Shown one piece after another: positions 1 through 11,700 of a stretch of 64,000 bases of DNA. The stretch spans positions 2,609,419-2,673,418 of the forward strand of contig WMCF01000006.1 in NCBI GenBank assembly GCA_009792885.1. Reading direction: 5' to 3'. The position numbers and the translations under genes were made by a program. Below the pieces are notes generated by a model. It was given only the letters and a program-made list of their open reading frames with translations, did no database searches and was not told the DNA's origin. Numbering within the stretch: position 1 is the stretch's first letter; each line of letters begins with the position of its first letter. This stretch comes from Eremophila alpestris peregrina (Eukaryota > Chordata > Aves > Passeriformes > Alaudidae).

Positions 1-1318
1 TGTAATGGGGTAGATCATCTTGAGTGCAATCACATGACATGTATAGGATAGTCAAGGGATCCAGCCCAGCCAGCATGGTTTTAGGAACAGCAGGTCTTGC
101 CTAACCAACCTGATCTCCTTTCTTGGCCAGGTGACCCACCAGGTGGATGAGGGAAAGGCTTTGGAGGTAGTTTATCTGGAGTTCAGCAAAGCCTTTGACA
201 CTGTATCTCAGAGCAGCCTCCTGGATGTCCTGGCAGCCCACAGCTTGGACAGGAGCACTCTTTGCTGGGTTAAGAATTGGCTGGGCACAGAGAATGGTGG
301 TGAATGATGCTGCATCTGGTGGGCAGCCAGTCACCAGTGGTGTCCCCCAGGGATCAGTGTTGGGGAACCCTGTTTAGTATCCCTATTGATGATCTGGATG
401 AGAGGATTGAGTCCACCATTAGCAAATTTACAGATGGCATCAACTTGGAGCGTTCATCTTCTGGAGATAAGGAAGATTCTGCAGAGGGATCTGGACAAGC
501 TGGATCATTGGGCTGAGGTCAGCTGTGTGAGCCTCAACAAGACCAAGTGCCAGGTCCTGTGTTTTGGCCACCAAAACCCCAGGCAGTTCCACAGGTTGGG
601 AGAACTGTGGCTGGAAAGTGTCCCAGTGGAAAAGGACCTGGGAGTGCTAGTCAACAGCCAGCTGAACATGATCCAGCAGTGTTCCCCCACAACCAAGAAA
701 GCAAATGGCATCCTGGCCTGTATCAGCAATAGTGTGGCCAGCAGGAGCAGGAAAGCGATTCTTTCTGCTACACTTGTCACTGATGAGGCCACACTTTGAG
801 TTCTGTGTCCAGTTCTGGGTCTTTCAGTTCAAGAAGGATATTGAGATGCTGGAGAGTGTCCAGAGAAGGGCAGCAGAGCTGGGGAAGGGTCTGCAGCACA
901 AGACCTGTGAGGAGTGGCTGAGGGAGCTGGGGGTGTTTAGTCTGGAGTAAAGGAGGCTTGGTGGGGACCTTCTGTCTCTCTACAACTGCCTGAAAGATTG
1001 GTGACGGCCAGGTGACGGTCAGTCTCTTCTCCCAGGCAGCCAGCAGTAGGACAAGAGGACATATCCTTAAGCTGCATCGGGGGAAGTTCAGGTTGGACAT
1101 TAGGAATAATTTCTTCACAAAATGGGGATTAGGTTTTGGAATGGGCTGCCCTTGGAGGTGGTCGTCACTGTCCTTGGGGGAATTTAAGGAAGGATTGGAT
1201 ATTACACTTAATACCATGGTGTGGCTGGCATTTTGATGTTCAATAATGGGTTGGACTTGATGATATTGGAGGTCTTTTCCAAGCTAGTTGATTCTGTAAT
1301 CCTGGGATTCTGTGGAGT
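1..1318 (+). mobile_element. CR1 LINE, 3' half with degraded reverse transcriptase (cut by window edge)
   Basis: Non-LTR retrotransposon of the chicken-repeat-1 (CR1) clade. The reading enters within the reverse transcriptase and runs to the CR1 3' end near 1,318, where gattctgt-type tail units are present. Palm motif A is seen at about 179-199 as LEFSKAFD, where the family normally has Asp in place of the Glu. Motif B (SGVPQGS) is near 336-356. Motif C is at 427-438 as FTDG instead of FADD. These three motifs lie in three different frames, and the thumb/C-terminal part (around 500-799) is in yet another register, so several frameshifts separate them. It is a dead copy. The 5' part continues beyond base 1. 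Family assignment is by recognition of the CR1 coding and 3' sequence; the subfamily was not determined. Confidence 0.92.
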
Positions 1319-1932
1319 GAAGGTGTCAAAATGGGGATGAATTGCATAGTCACTGGATGAAATGACTGCTCACAATGGTATTGACTGTCCTTTAGCCCCT
1401 ACAAAATGCAGTTCAGGCAGATCACTACAGTACATAACACACTTAATCTGCAATGAGAAAAAAGAACAATTGACAGAGCACTGTGAACTTTCAAACAGGG
1501 AACGTGTGAAAGAGCCAGAGCAGTGTGGGAGAAAGCAAACATTATTGCACAGACCTTTCTTGGGCCACATCAAGAGCTGTATCTTGATGCCAGTGGCAGC
1601 AGGTTTCAACATTTGAGCTTGGCTGAGTTTGCAAATTGTCATTTTCCCCCATGAGTCATATATTCTCTACCTTTCTTCTTGTTTGTGTTTTAAAATTACT
1701 ATATTTCCTCCCCTGTGTGTCTGAAATCAGCATTTTGTCACAGCTTTCAATCACACTTATATGTGTGAATGTAAAGAAGAGCTTTGTACAGACAAACTTG
1801 GAAATGCAAACATTTTCAAAAGAAAAAAAATAAATTTAGCTGTTATATTCCTGTGTTCTTTGCTGTTGACAATGATATTTGTCTTACCTCTGCTAGCAGA
1901 GCTTTCCCTGCAGCAAATTTGTAATTGTAAAC
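1319..1932. other. Unassigned spacer between CR1 and solo LTR
   Basis: No gene or recognised repeat. Short open frames of 60-90 codons occur on both strands but show no domain, signal peptide or convincing splice context, so I regard them as chance. Confidence 0.5.
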
Positions 1933-2492
1933 GCATTAGGTTTGTGAGGACAGGTTTTGGTAATGGGAGGTCTTCAGGACTGGCTTCTGTAAGAAGCTGC
2001 TAGGAATTTCTTTCATGTCTGATAAAGCCAATGCCAGCCAAGACAGACCATGAGAGACTAGAAAGATTGAAGTCTCAAGACATTTTAGGGTGCATGTCTG
2101 TGGGGGATGGGGCAGATGGGGCCTTGCTCTGGTGAGTTAATGCCCTGCTGCACAGTCACTGGCAATCCAAAGGCAATGCTCCACAGCCTGCCTCTGGAGC
2201 CCCTAACCTAGATCCTAACTGGGAGTGAAGTTGAGTCCAGGAAGAAGGGAGGGGTGGGGCAAAGGTGTTTTTAAGGTTTAGTTTTTATTTCTCACTATCC
2301 AAATCGGATTTGTTGTTAATACAGGATTGAGTCTGTTATACCCATGACAGTAACTTGTGAATGATCTCACCCTATCCTTATCTTCAACCACGAACCTTTT
2401 ATTATATTTTCTCTCCTCTGTTCACCTGGTGAGGGTAATGATAGAATAGTTTTGGTGGGCACTGGGCACCCAGACAGGGTCAGCCCTCTGCA
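1933..2492 (+). mobile_element. Solo LTR, avian ERVL-like endogenous retrovirus, plus strand
   Basis: A degraded long terminal repeat. The 5' part has the family's aggtttgtg...ggttttggta start, followed by ggcttctgtaagaagctgc. The 3' part has gggagtgaagttgagtcc, gaagaagggaggggtgggg, a T-rich tttttaaggtttagtttttatttctc stretch (about 2,270-2,293), and an end of the form ttggtgggcac...cagggtcagcc. This order matches the body and 3' end of a long LTR common in bird genomes. No internal gag, pol or env sequence lies next to it, so it is a solo LTR left by recombination. It is shorter than the roughly 1-kb family length I expect, implying internal deletion. I could not find a target-site duplication. 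Boundaries are good to about 10 bp. Confidence 0.75.
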
Positions 2493-5400
2493 GTGCCTTA
2501 TAGAAATAGAGATCTTGGTGATCGAGGAGTGCAAAACCAGATAGTTCCTTTTCTTGGGAGTATTTTGTCATCTCTAGCATCAAAAGACTCAAGTGGCAAG
2601 ACTTCAACTGCACCCCTTGGGACACAATTCCACAGTCCAATACATCTCACTGTCAGGATATTTGCACAAAGATTCAGTGAAAAAAATTACTCTTGCAACT
2701 CCATCCCATTACTCCTAGTTACCACCCTGTCTGCTGCACTACAAAATTTCTCTCACCTGCATCATGTCATTGTTGTGGTGTGTCATCCTATCTCCTCTGC
2801 CAAGACAAACTCACTTAGTTACTTTGATCTTTCTTCATAAGTCAGTCCCTCCTGACCACCTCAATCATTTTTGTTGCTCTTCCCTGAACTGCCTTCAATT
2901 TATCAGGTTTTATTTTAAAGCACTGGTGCTTAGAAATGAATGAAGTAAAGACCAAAACTTCATGCTTCACCTGTCCCACTGATGTAAATAGTACCCACTA
3001 CAGCTGGCTAGACAGCTGAGACAGAAAAGACCAAGCTGGTTGGATAAAAAACTTACTAATGTTGAGTCAGTGGAAAAAACAATTTACTGACATTTTGTTT
3101 CATTGGAACTTTTATATTAGTGCTCCTACATAGAGGAAGCAGTTGCATTTCCTCCAATTTTTGATAAAACTATATTTGCTATCTGCCAGATCTCTGAAAT
3201 GATCTTTATCTATCCAGCCTGTGAACTAAGAAGATTCTGAAAATCTTCTTCATAGACCTCAATCCTCAAATTTCAGATTTGTGGCTTTTATTTCTAATTG
3301 AAAAGTAAGAAATCCATATTACTTGTATCTCAGAACAGTAATATTGTAAAATACACACATGAAGGTAAAAATCCAGTTTGGTTTTTATCCAGCACAGATT
3401 TTAAATAGTACTCAAATGCAAGTTGAATATATACAAAGACTCTTCTGGATCCATGATCCTGAATTATGATATAGTAAACCTGATCAATTTGAGAATTAGC
3501 CACCAACATAAAAGCCCTCTGTTATTTTTTCTACCATAACTGCCAATTCCAATGCCTTGCAACCTGTGGTGTGTGGCAGTTTCTTAGACTGTCAGCACCT
3601 AATTCTTCATCTTAACTGGGTAAACAGAAATACAGAAGAGCTACAGGAAAAAGCCTAGACACCATCAATGTTGTATGGAAAAAAACACACTTCTGTAATC
3701 CTCCAAAAATGTTAATTTGTGAATTCATGTAACCACAGATTAAGGAAAAACAACTAAGGCACTTTATTTTTAGCTGAATTTGTAGCAATTTATAAGGAAA
3801 GACTGTAGGAGGAAAGAAGTGGAGAGATAATAGGATGCTGGTCTTCATGCATGTGACTAGAAAGCTGGAGACAGAAGGATAACTTGGTAAACATTTTTAT
3901 GAGTAAAGATCAGAGCTAAGAATTTTGTGAATTTGTTGTCCAGCAGTAGCACTTGAAGCAAGACTTTTTCCCTGTCAAGTACAAATTGCAGCTTTCCCTT
4001 CATCAGCCCATCACTGTCACTATTTATATTGTACCAAGCATAAAAGTTACTTTATCTGTACAATAAACAGTACAATACACCTTATATTCTGCATGGAAAT
4101 TCCTGAGTTAAACTAGATATCATATTTGGCTTTTTTGAAATACTTACATAAAACTATACAATAAACACTTAAAAAGAGAAGAACATAAAAGAGAAAAGGA
4201 AAGATATACCACCTTGATTTAGAAAATGGTTAAAATGTACCATTGCCACAAGAGCGCGGCAATGTTTTATTCATGAGGGTGAGGCTAAATCTGTATTGAG
4301 CTGTATGTCTCACAAACTGCACATTTTTACCAACATCTTCCTTAAAAAAAAAAATCCCTACACAAAACAAAATAAAACCCCCTTTTTTTATCTAGGCTAG
4401 AAGTTTTCAAGTGTGATTTCACTGTGTTTCTGCAGGAAACAGTCTTCCCCTGGCAGCTGGCAATAGACGAGGTGACATAGTCGGTTTCTTCCAGCCCTTA
4501 TCTTTGATTCATTTGTCTTTCAGGCATGTCATGAGCTTTTCATCATCATTTCTGAATTATCCAGCGATCAGCATTAGTTCCAAGCAACCTCACATGGTCC
4601 CCAGTACTTTTCTGTACAGGCTGGATTTCTGCTTCATGTCACTAACTGTCTTTATAGATTGAGGAAGACAGACAAGGCACCAGCTCTTGCCCTCTCTGTT
4701 CAGAATCACCAATGAAGCCCCATGAAGACCCTCTGTAACTGGCAGACATGGGAGCATTTGTCCCCATCTCATGACAGGTACACCTCTGAGAAAAGGTGAT
4801 GCTGCATATTTATTTGCCAGAGGTCAGCATGGAAGGCGTAAACAGAATGTATTTGTATGCATAATGCCTCAGCTTTCTAAAGCATTATTTAATCTATTTC
4901 CTTCATGAGTATGTGTTGTGTTGAATATGCATGGGTCTGTATAAAGCATTTCTGGAGTTTTCTCCTCTAAGAGGTCAGGGTAGTAACCTTGCATATACAT
5001 AAAACAGTAATAGCAACCACCACACTTTATTATTGCACTTTTTAGCTTAAAAAGAGATGAAAGAAAAAGCCAGGCTGCTGTAAAGGAGATGGGAGAGGTG
5101 AAATGAGAGTGGTGGACCAAGATTACATAGACAGTGTTACTCTGGGTTTCTTGGGACAGCTGACCTAATTGCAAATTTTTGAAAGCAGCCTGCAGTTTTC
5201 AAATATTAGCAAGAGATAAAAACATTTTGGCTCCTAGACATTTGTATAACCCCTTTTCAGCTGAGTGGCCCTGTACTCAGAATTCTTGAAAATTATCTAA
5301 AATACGTATGAAATCTTGTGCACACAAAAGCAGATGTAAAAAACATCAGATGGACACACTTTAAAATATTTTTGCATCTTTCCTTTCCCAGGAGTAAAAA

Positions 5401-8071
5401 GAATGGCTATGCTTTACAGAAGACATTCCATAAAGTTGGAAAAAAGTTCACTGATGGTAGAAAACAGATTTCTACAGTGAAGGACTGTTCACAGAAGTGC
5501 AACTTAATTGTAGTTTCAAATGGGCTTGTTGTCAGGATGCTGTTATGGCTGTCAGCGTTTCCCCACCAGCCAGACTATGTTGTATCATGGAAGGAGAGAT
5601 CAGCAGGAATCAGTACAGCAGCAGAATTAATCTCAATCACCCTCACAGTCTCTGGGGTATCAAGGTACATGAGATATGCTTGTTATGAGCAAGAGCCTAG
5701 CAGGATATGAAAGATCCTTGTGTATGGAAGCAGCAGCCTGATCCTTTCTAATTGGGTAGACTTTCTTCAAAGAGGTCTAAGATAGTGACTGGCCTTTCAG
5801 AAAAGGTGTGACAAAAGATGAGATGCTTGGCAGATATGAAAAAGGGTAAACTCTACGCAAAAAAGATACCATGAATGCAAGATTGTGCGGAGATAAGTTT
5901 AATATGGAAGATCTGGAGAGGATAACTAAAAGAAGAGAAGGAGATATTATTGCTCTAAAAGCATATTGCACCAAAAGTTACTATTTTTTTAGTTGTAAAA
6001 AAAAAAATAACTGTCTTGGACATGACATAAACACAAAAAACTGTGTCCCAGAGAGGGTTAATTCTGCAAGATGATAATACACTGAACGTGTATGACAAGC
6101 AGAAGGGAATGAGGTAGCTGTTATCATTTTGGTTGCTCAGTTTGCCTTGTTCTGGTGCTTTATTGAGGGGCTTGGAAAATTCACTCTTGTACAAATATTT
6201 TGTATCTTTTCTGATGATGTTAAAGACTTGAAACAAAAGGAATTCTGATTCTGGTTTAAATTGAATGAAATTTTCCCATCCCATCTTCATTTTTAATCTC
6301 TCTGACAGCAAGGAGGTAAAAATTTTAAAAGGAATGCTTGTCCTTGTCTTGTCTGGATTTAACAAAACTAAGAATGTGAATAATATTGTGGCACAACTTT
6401 TTCTCTCAGTGTTTGAAGATGACTGAGTTAGTCTGTTTTTGAGTTGCAGTTGATGTTGGAAGATATTTGCACCATTTTCCAGCAGGCTCAAGTCTTGCAT
6501 GATGGCAAAGAGACTGTCCATTAGCATTCTGAATGGGCTTGAGGAGACTGACATTACAGTATTGGAGGTCACCCCGATGGTCACTTCAAGCAACAATAAG
6601 AGACATTGGTGGTGATAGAGTTGCAAAAGCTGACAAAACAGAATGCAATCAGGAAAACTGATGAAATCAGGATGGCAGTAATGATCAGGGGTGTTAAAGC
6701 ACCTGATAGGTCACAGGTCACAAAACTGGACTATGCTCTTTGATGCAGGCAGGAAGAAGTCATTAGAAATGTCAGCAGTGTCACAGAAATGTCAGAAATG
6801 TCACGGTTAGTTGTGTGAAAAGATTGTACAATGGAAGTGGAAAAGAGAAAATTCACATGACAGAAACAGGCAGTATATTCAAGTTGTCTGGAGGTGAGTG
6901 AAGAAAAAAATTATTAACTGTTTGAGTACAAACCAAGGATTGGTGCTCCAAAGTAGAGGCAAATTAAATGGGGACACATCCATAGAGGTTATGAGGACAG
7001 AACTCTCTTAAAACATGTCAAATGAAAAGTTGTTGGTAGAGAAAGGCACACAGAACAGTCCCTTAGATTGTTGGGCACAGATATCTTGTCCTGCAGTATA
7101 TTTTCTATAGGTTCAAGCATGCAGGTGTACAGAAAATAATATATATAGTGTGTGATTTGTGTAAAACAGTAGTACCTATGGAACTCCAAAACTTAATTGA
7201 AAACACTGCAATATAAATTTTCATATGTAGCAGTGAAACTCGCTACGTATATCCTAATATTTTATTTAACTCAAAAATAAATAAATTAGAAGCAGTTTTC
7301 TGTCAGCCCCAGCTCTAAGTACTTGGGCACATTTTCTCTAGTTGTTCACAGTTGCCATTTTGTCTGGCCATTAGAATTATGCTGTACTAAAAGGAAGTAG
7401 ACAATGATGGGATCAAAAGAGGAAGAAAATGAAGGACACTCCACCAGGTGGGAGACTGAGTAAATGCATAGAATCTCCTGGAGTCTGCTGCTGTACAAGT
7501 AAACAACTGCGACTAAATTTCACTAAAGCAAAATAGGATAAGAGAAGATGGATCTAGAGTCTGGTATGTATCTTCTTTCACAAGACTTTGTATGCCCCTT
7601 TTAGGTGAAATTATAATCCATTATGAAAAAAAATACACTCAGAAAGACAATTTGAAAATTATTTTAGTGAAAAAAATCTATATTTCTTCCACAAAATGCA
7701 GCATTTCTTTCATTCACAGTAAAACCAACAAATAAATATTGTATATATGTGCTCCTCTGTATCAGTATTTTGAATTGGCTGCTCTTAAGTAGGAGAAGTA
7801 ATTTTCGAGCTCAGCTTGCTCATAAAGATATCTTATTTTGACAGCATACAGAGTAGCTGGCACTGATGTAGAAAATCACACTGTAAAGACAAGCAGCACT
7901 TTTAACCTGATTATGGCAGCATGTGCTCTAGATTAGGTTTATCTTTAACAGCAATTTATGTGTAAATGTTTTTGTCTTACTGCAGCATAGGATTTCTTAG
8001 GATCATACAACAAAGACAATTTTTGTCAAAAAAACTGTATAACCCATGTAAAAGGAAGTAGCAGATAGCTA
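2493..8071. other. Long unassigned AT-rich stretch, no gene found
   Basis: Mostly unique-looking sequence. The longest open frame is 223 codons on the minus strand (5,955-6,626), without a recognised domain. Other frames (2,493-2,840 plus, 4,869-5,174 minus, 5,318-5,710 plus) are shorter and unremarkable. A possible ancient CR1 piece is listed separately at about 2,830-2,985. No tRNA, snRNA or rRNA signature was noticed. Confidence 0.5.
2830..2985 (-). mobile_element. Possible ancient CR1-like fragment
   Basis: The stretch containing cttccctgaactgcct followed by tcaatttatcagg resembles, in antisense, the CR1 region that encodes the RT C-terminus (family form ccttccctggactctctcc, then aatttgtcaaggtc). 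The similarity is patchy and heavily decayed, as in old CR1 L-type copies. Without an alignment I cannot exclude chance. Confidence 0.4.
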
Positions 8072-8084
8072 TGGATAGATAGAT

Positions 8085-8120
<36 letters not shown>

Positions 8121-8140
8121 CAGATAGATAGATAGGTAGG

Positions 8141-8196
<56 letters not shown>
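8072..8196 (+). repeat. (GATA)n microsatellite, first array
   Basis: About 125 bp of GATA/TAGA tetranucleotide units. It is interrupted by a gatt unit near 8,082, a gaca unit near 8,120 and two ggta units near 8,134-8,141. It is followed directly by the first 218-bp copy at 8,197. The repeat translates as an artificial Tyr-Leu-Ser-Ile frame on the minus strand, which should not be annotated as protein. Confidence 0.98.
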
Positions 8197-8414
8197 CACA
8201 GAAGTTGTGAGAATATGCAGCAAGCGTGATGGAGGGAAACATTACCAAAACAGCTTTAGCAGCATAGCAAAGAACCTTTGTGTGGAGGGGTATGATGCAG
8301 AGGAACATAATGCTTTGTGGTTTTTACAGGTAGTTTCTCTCACATACAAAGGAAAGCACAGAAAATAGCCACAAAAATGAATCAACGTTCCATGAGTCAG
8401 TGACAGTAGATATC
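8197..8414 (+). repeat. 218-bp duplicated block, left copy
   Basis: Begins cacagaagttgtgagaata and ends gtgacagtagatatc. It matches 8,529-8,746 end to end without a gap; I count 11 mismatches in 218 bases, about 95 percent identity. It lies immediately after a GATA array, as does the other copy. The copy stops exactly at the adapter sequence at 8,415. The block itself is not a family I recognise and has no coding signal. Confidence 0.95.
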
Positions 8415-8452
8415 CTGTCTCTTATACACATCTAGATGTGTATAAGAGACAG
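8415..8452. other. Nextera/Tn5 mosaic-end junction adapter (sequencing-library contaminant)
   Basis: A perfect 38-bp palindrome made of the 19-bp Tn5 transposase mosaic end in reverse complement (8,415-8,433, CTGTCTCTTATACACATCT) joined head to head to its forward form (8,434-8,452, AGATGTGTATAAGAGACAG). This is the junction adapter produced when a tagmented fragment is circularised in Nextera mate-pair libraries. It matches at all 38 positions, while the surrounding repeats are diverged. It is therefore best read as untrimmed adapter built into the assembly, not as a transposon or a biological palindrome. Confidence 0.97.
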
Positions 8453-8503
<51 letters not shown>

Positions 8504-8528
8504 GTAGATAGATAGGTAGATAGATAGG
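8453..8528 (+). repeat. (GATA)n microsatellite, second array
   Basis: About 76 bp of TAGA/GATA units starting immediately after the adapter and ending with ggta-interrupted units just before the second 218-bp copy. Its interruption pattern differs from that of the first array, so it is not a simple copy of it. Confidence 0.97.
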
Positions 8529-8746
8529 CACAGAAGTTGTGAGAATATACAGCAAGCATGATGGAGGGAAATATTACCAAAACAGCTTTAGCTGCATGGC
8601 AAAGAAGCTTTGTGTGGAGGGGTATGATGCAGAGGAACAAAATGCTCTGTAGTTTTTACAGGTAGTTTCTCTCACATACAAAGGAAAGCATAGAAAATAG
8701 CCACAAAAATGAATCAACATTCCATGAGTCAGTGACAGTAGATATC
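8529..8746 (+). repeat. 218-bp duplicated block, right copy
   Basis: Second copy of the block at 8,197-8,414, same length and orientation, with 11 substitutions and no indels. Unlike the left copy, it continues past gatatc into apparently normal flanking sequence (agtaagaggcagg), so its end at 8,746 is defined only by where the left copy stops. Confidence 0.95.
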
Positions 8747-11700
8747 AGTAAGAGGCAGGAGTCAAAAACTTAATATACTAAAAAAAAAAAGACCAGCCAT
8801 AAAGTTTCTTTAAGGTAGAGATGGCAAGAGTGAACAACCATCAAGGAAACTGAAAGAGAGGTAATAGTGGATGCTTCAAGACACAGACCAAAGCAATAAC
8901 TTTCATGGGAGGAGAATTCAGCACTGACTTGGCTGAGTCAAGATCTCATCTCTCAGTCACCAAAAGTGTCCCATTTTAATTAATGTGCAAGGGCCTGGAA
9001 GACAATTTCAGTCATGTGCTTTACGGCCATGTGGGAAAAAATCTGAAATATGTTGCCACATCCCAGGTGGAAGAACTTAGACATTCAAGTTGAAGCTACT
9101 GCCCAAGTTATACACCTGACTGATAGGCCAAATGATGATGTAGCCCTGAGATGCCAAAACAACAGATGGAGCTGAAGAACTCGGGGAGAAAATCAAATGC
9201 TCTCTTTTGACCACACAAAATTTGCAGTTAGATATCCATAAGGAGTGTCAAAAAGATAGGTGGATCTTCTAGCTCTGACATGCTGGATAGGCCCCAGATA
9301 TGTTGACCATCCTGCACAGAGACCATTGATGCTAACAGATGTCCAGACACTAAATGCATAACAGGAAAAACTGAAATTGAGAGCAGGGTATTTTTTAAAG
9401 AAGGTGGTAGAACCATACAACTGACGTGAGATATGCTTTTGATTTTTTACCCTGAATGAAATTCATTTAATGCTGAAGCACGTTTGAAAGTTCCCCAGTG
9501 AAGAGAGGTCAAAACTTTCGGTATGTTTCAGGATGAAGATACTAGTTAAAACACTAAGTTTCAAAAGAAGTAACAAAATAGCAATGAAGTGACAAAGAAA
9601 TATCTCCTTGGAAACAAACTCAAATCAAGTTGTCACAGCCTATATAAATAAAGCATACAGTAAAGTTCTTAGCCACTGCAGGCTGGAAAGAACATTTTCT
9701 TGCTATCTGAATCTTTAACTATGATGAGGACCTGAGAGAGCAGAAGCTGACATTTAAGTCCCTAGCATTTTCTTTTCCTCGTGCCTCTTTTTTCCCTTGT
9801 GTTGATTTTGTTTCTACTCTCAAATGACATTGCTATGATACTTAATTTGATGGGGGTTTTTGTTTCTGTTTTTGTTTTCTTTCAAAATAAACCCTAGATG
9901 ACTGAGAATTATACTGCAGATTTCTGTGTATTTTTTAACCTCCAAACATGTTATTTTCATACTATTTTGGATGTTTCTGAATTTTTTAAGTGTCAAACTA
10001 CATAAATTTCAAGTGTCCCTTTAAGGTATTTAGACACTTTTTTTTATTATTGATGATGAATTAAAATCATTTTTGGAGGGTGCACTCTATGGGTTTATCT
10101 ATATCATTTATCCTGGATGTGAGTTTGTTGCTTTCACAATTTTATAGGCAATAATGCAGCTGTGCAAGACATTTACCAATTGTTACTATTTTTTTTCCTT
10201 GTCTTTTTTAACTGATGTGCTGAAGGCTATGAGGATTTAACACTCATACTACTCAGAGAAATGAGAGCACTATATCTAGGGAAGACCAGTTTCTGGAATA
10301 TTACAGAAAGTGTACATCATCAAGTCATTTCAGTCGCTTGTCTTGAATGTTTGTTTATATATATCAATATTTGTGATTGCCTTATATTTTCTGCCAATAC
10401 ACAATGACAATTAATGAAGCCATTCTTTTATTGCCCCTCTAAAAATTCCCTTAGGGGAAAAAAACCAAGCAAAGATGAAATTTATGGTCAAAATGAGGAC
10501 AGAATGCAGAGAACTCTTGCTGACAGCAGGAACTCCAAAAAGGATTACCTGCAGCTCAGATGAGTGCCTTAATCTCCAAGCTATAAAGGGAGCTCTTCTC
10601 ACATTCCCTGGCTGGAGCGCTCTCAATTTGCATAAGCAGTTCAGTAACTAACAGGACAGCAGGAAAAAATTAGGCAGTGCAGAAACACCCACCAGGGTCT
10701 AATTACTGAGGTTCATTTCCTTCCTTTTTTCATTACGACATTTTAAAGCTTTCATTTCATTCTAAAAAGAATGTATTTTACAAGCGATCTTAATTTTTGA
10801 CTATTTGTGACTAACATCTTTTTAACTCCACCTAAAAGCATACAAAAAGAAGTATATTCAGAAACATATTAAATACTTAAACCTAAGATAGTCTTGTGTC
10901 ATGCTGAAGTCATAGGAACACAAAAGAGCATGTACACAAATGTTTTTCTAAATTATCATACAAGGGATGTTAAATCTGGAATGTTTCTGAGAACAAAAGA
11001 GGATAAACAGTACCCTGATAATCCCATTTATCCTTACTGAAGTTGAGGAAATTGAGATGCCTGGGATTCCTGTGGCTTGCTTAAGCTGCAGCAGTGGGGC
11101 ATAAAATCTTATATGGTTCTTTCCAAATTGGCACAGAGAAGCATTCATTCCAATCTTGACAATCACATTATGGCTCTGGTAACATCTCAATAAAGCATAG
11201 GCAATTCAAATCCCAGTTTTTTAGGAATGCATGTTCACTTTAAGGTCAGTGAAGAGAGAGCATGTCCAGACAGTCCTTTGAACCTGAGATGTGAATACCT
11301 TTGTGAGGGTGCCTTCCCCTTCCCAGTGACTGCAAAGGGGCTGAGGCTTCTTGGTTAAAGGAAGATTTTAATTCAGGAGCTTCTACATGGCGCCAATATT
11401 CAGATAGGAAAAGCCCTAAAACTAAAAATTATTAAATTAACAATATAAACAGATAAATAGCCTTTTTACCATTAAAACAAATTATAACTAGAAGTACATT
11501 TTTCCAAGGATCATTCATAAAATTAATTGAGAGACCACAGTGTTTTATTTAAGGCTTGATCCTGTTCCTGAAGACCTAAACAGAAAAATATCCAAATTAC
11601 TCCAGTACATACAGGATTGTGCCTCTAATGAGCCATATCTAGATTTAAAAAGCATACAAAGGCAATTAATAATAACTTATACCACTAGTAACCGTGGAAC

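Noticed and set aside
777..1217. 146-codon minus-strand frame
   Set aside because: Antisense shadow of the CR1 element at 1-1,318.
8415..8452. Reading the palindrome as a natural Tn5-like transposon end or a regulatory hairpin
   Set aside because: It is identical over 38 of 38 bases to the engineered mate-pair junction, and no transposase or target duplication accompanies it.
8026..8640. Minus-strand frames rich in Tyr-Leu-Ser-Ile repeats
   Set aside because: They are direct translations of the GATA microsatellites, and one also reads through the sequencing adapter.
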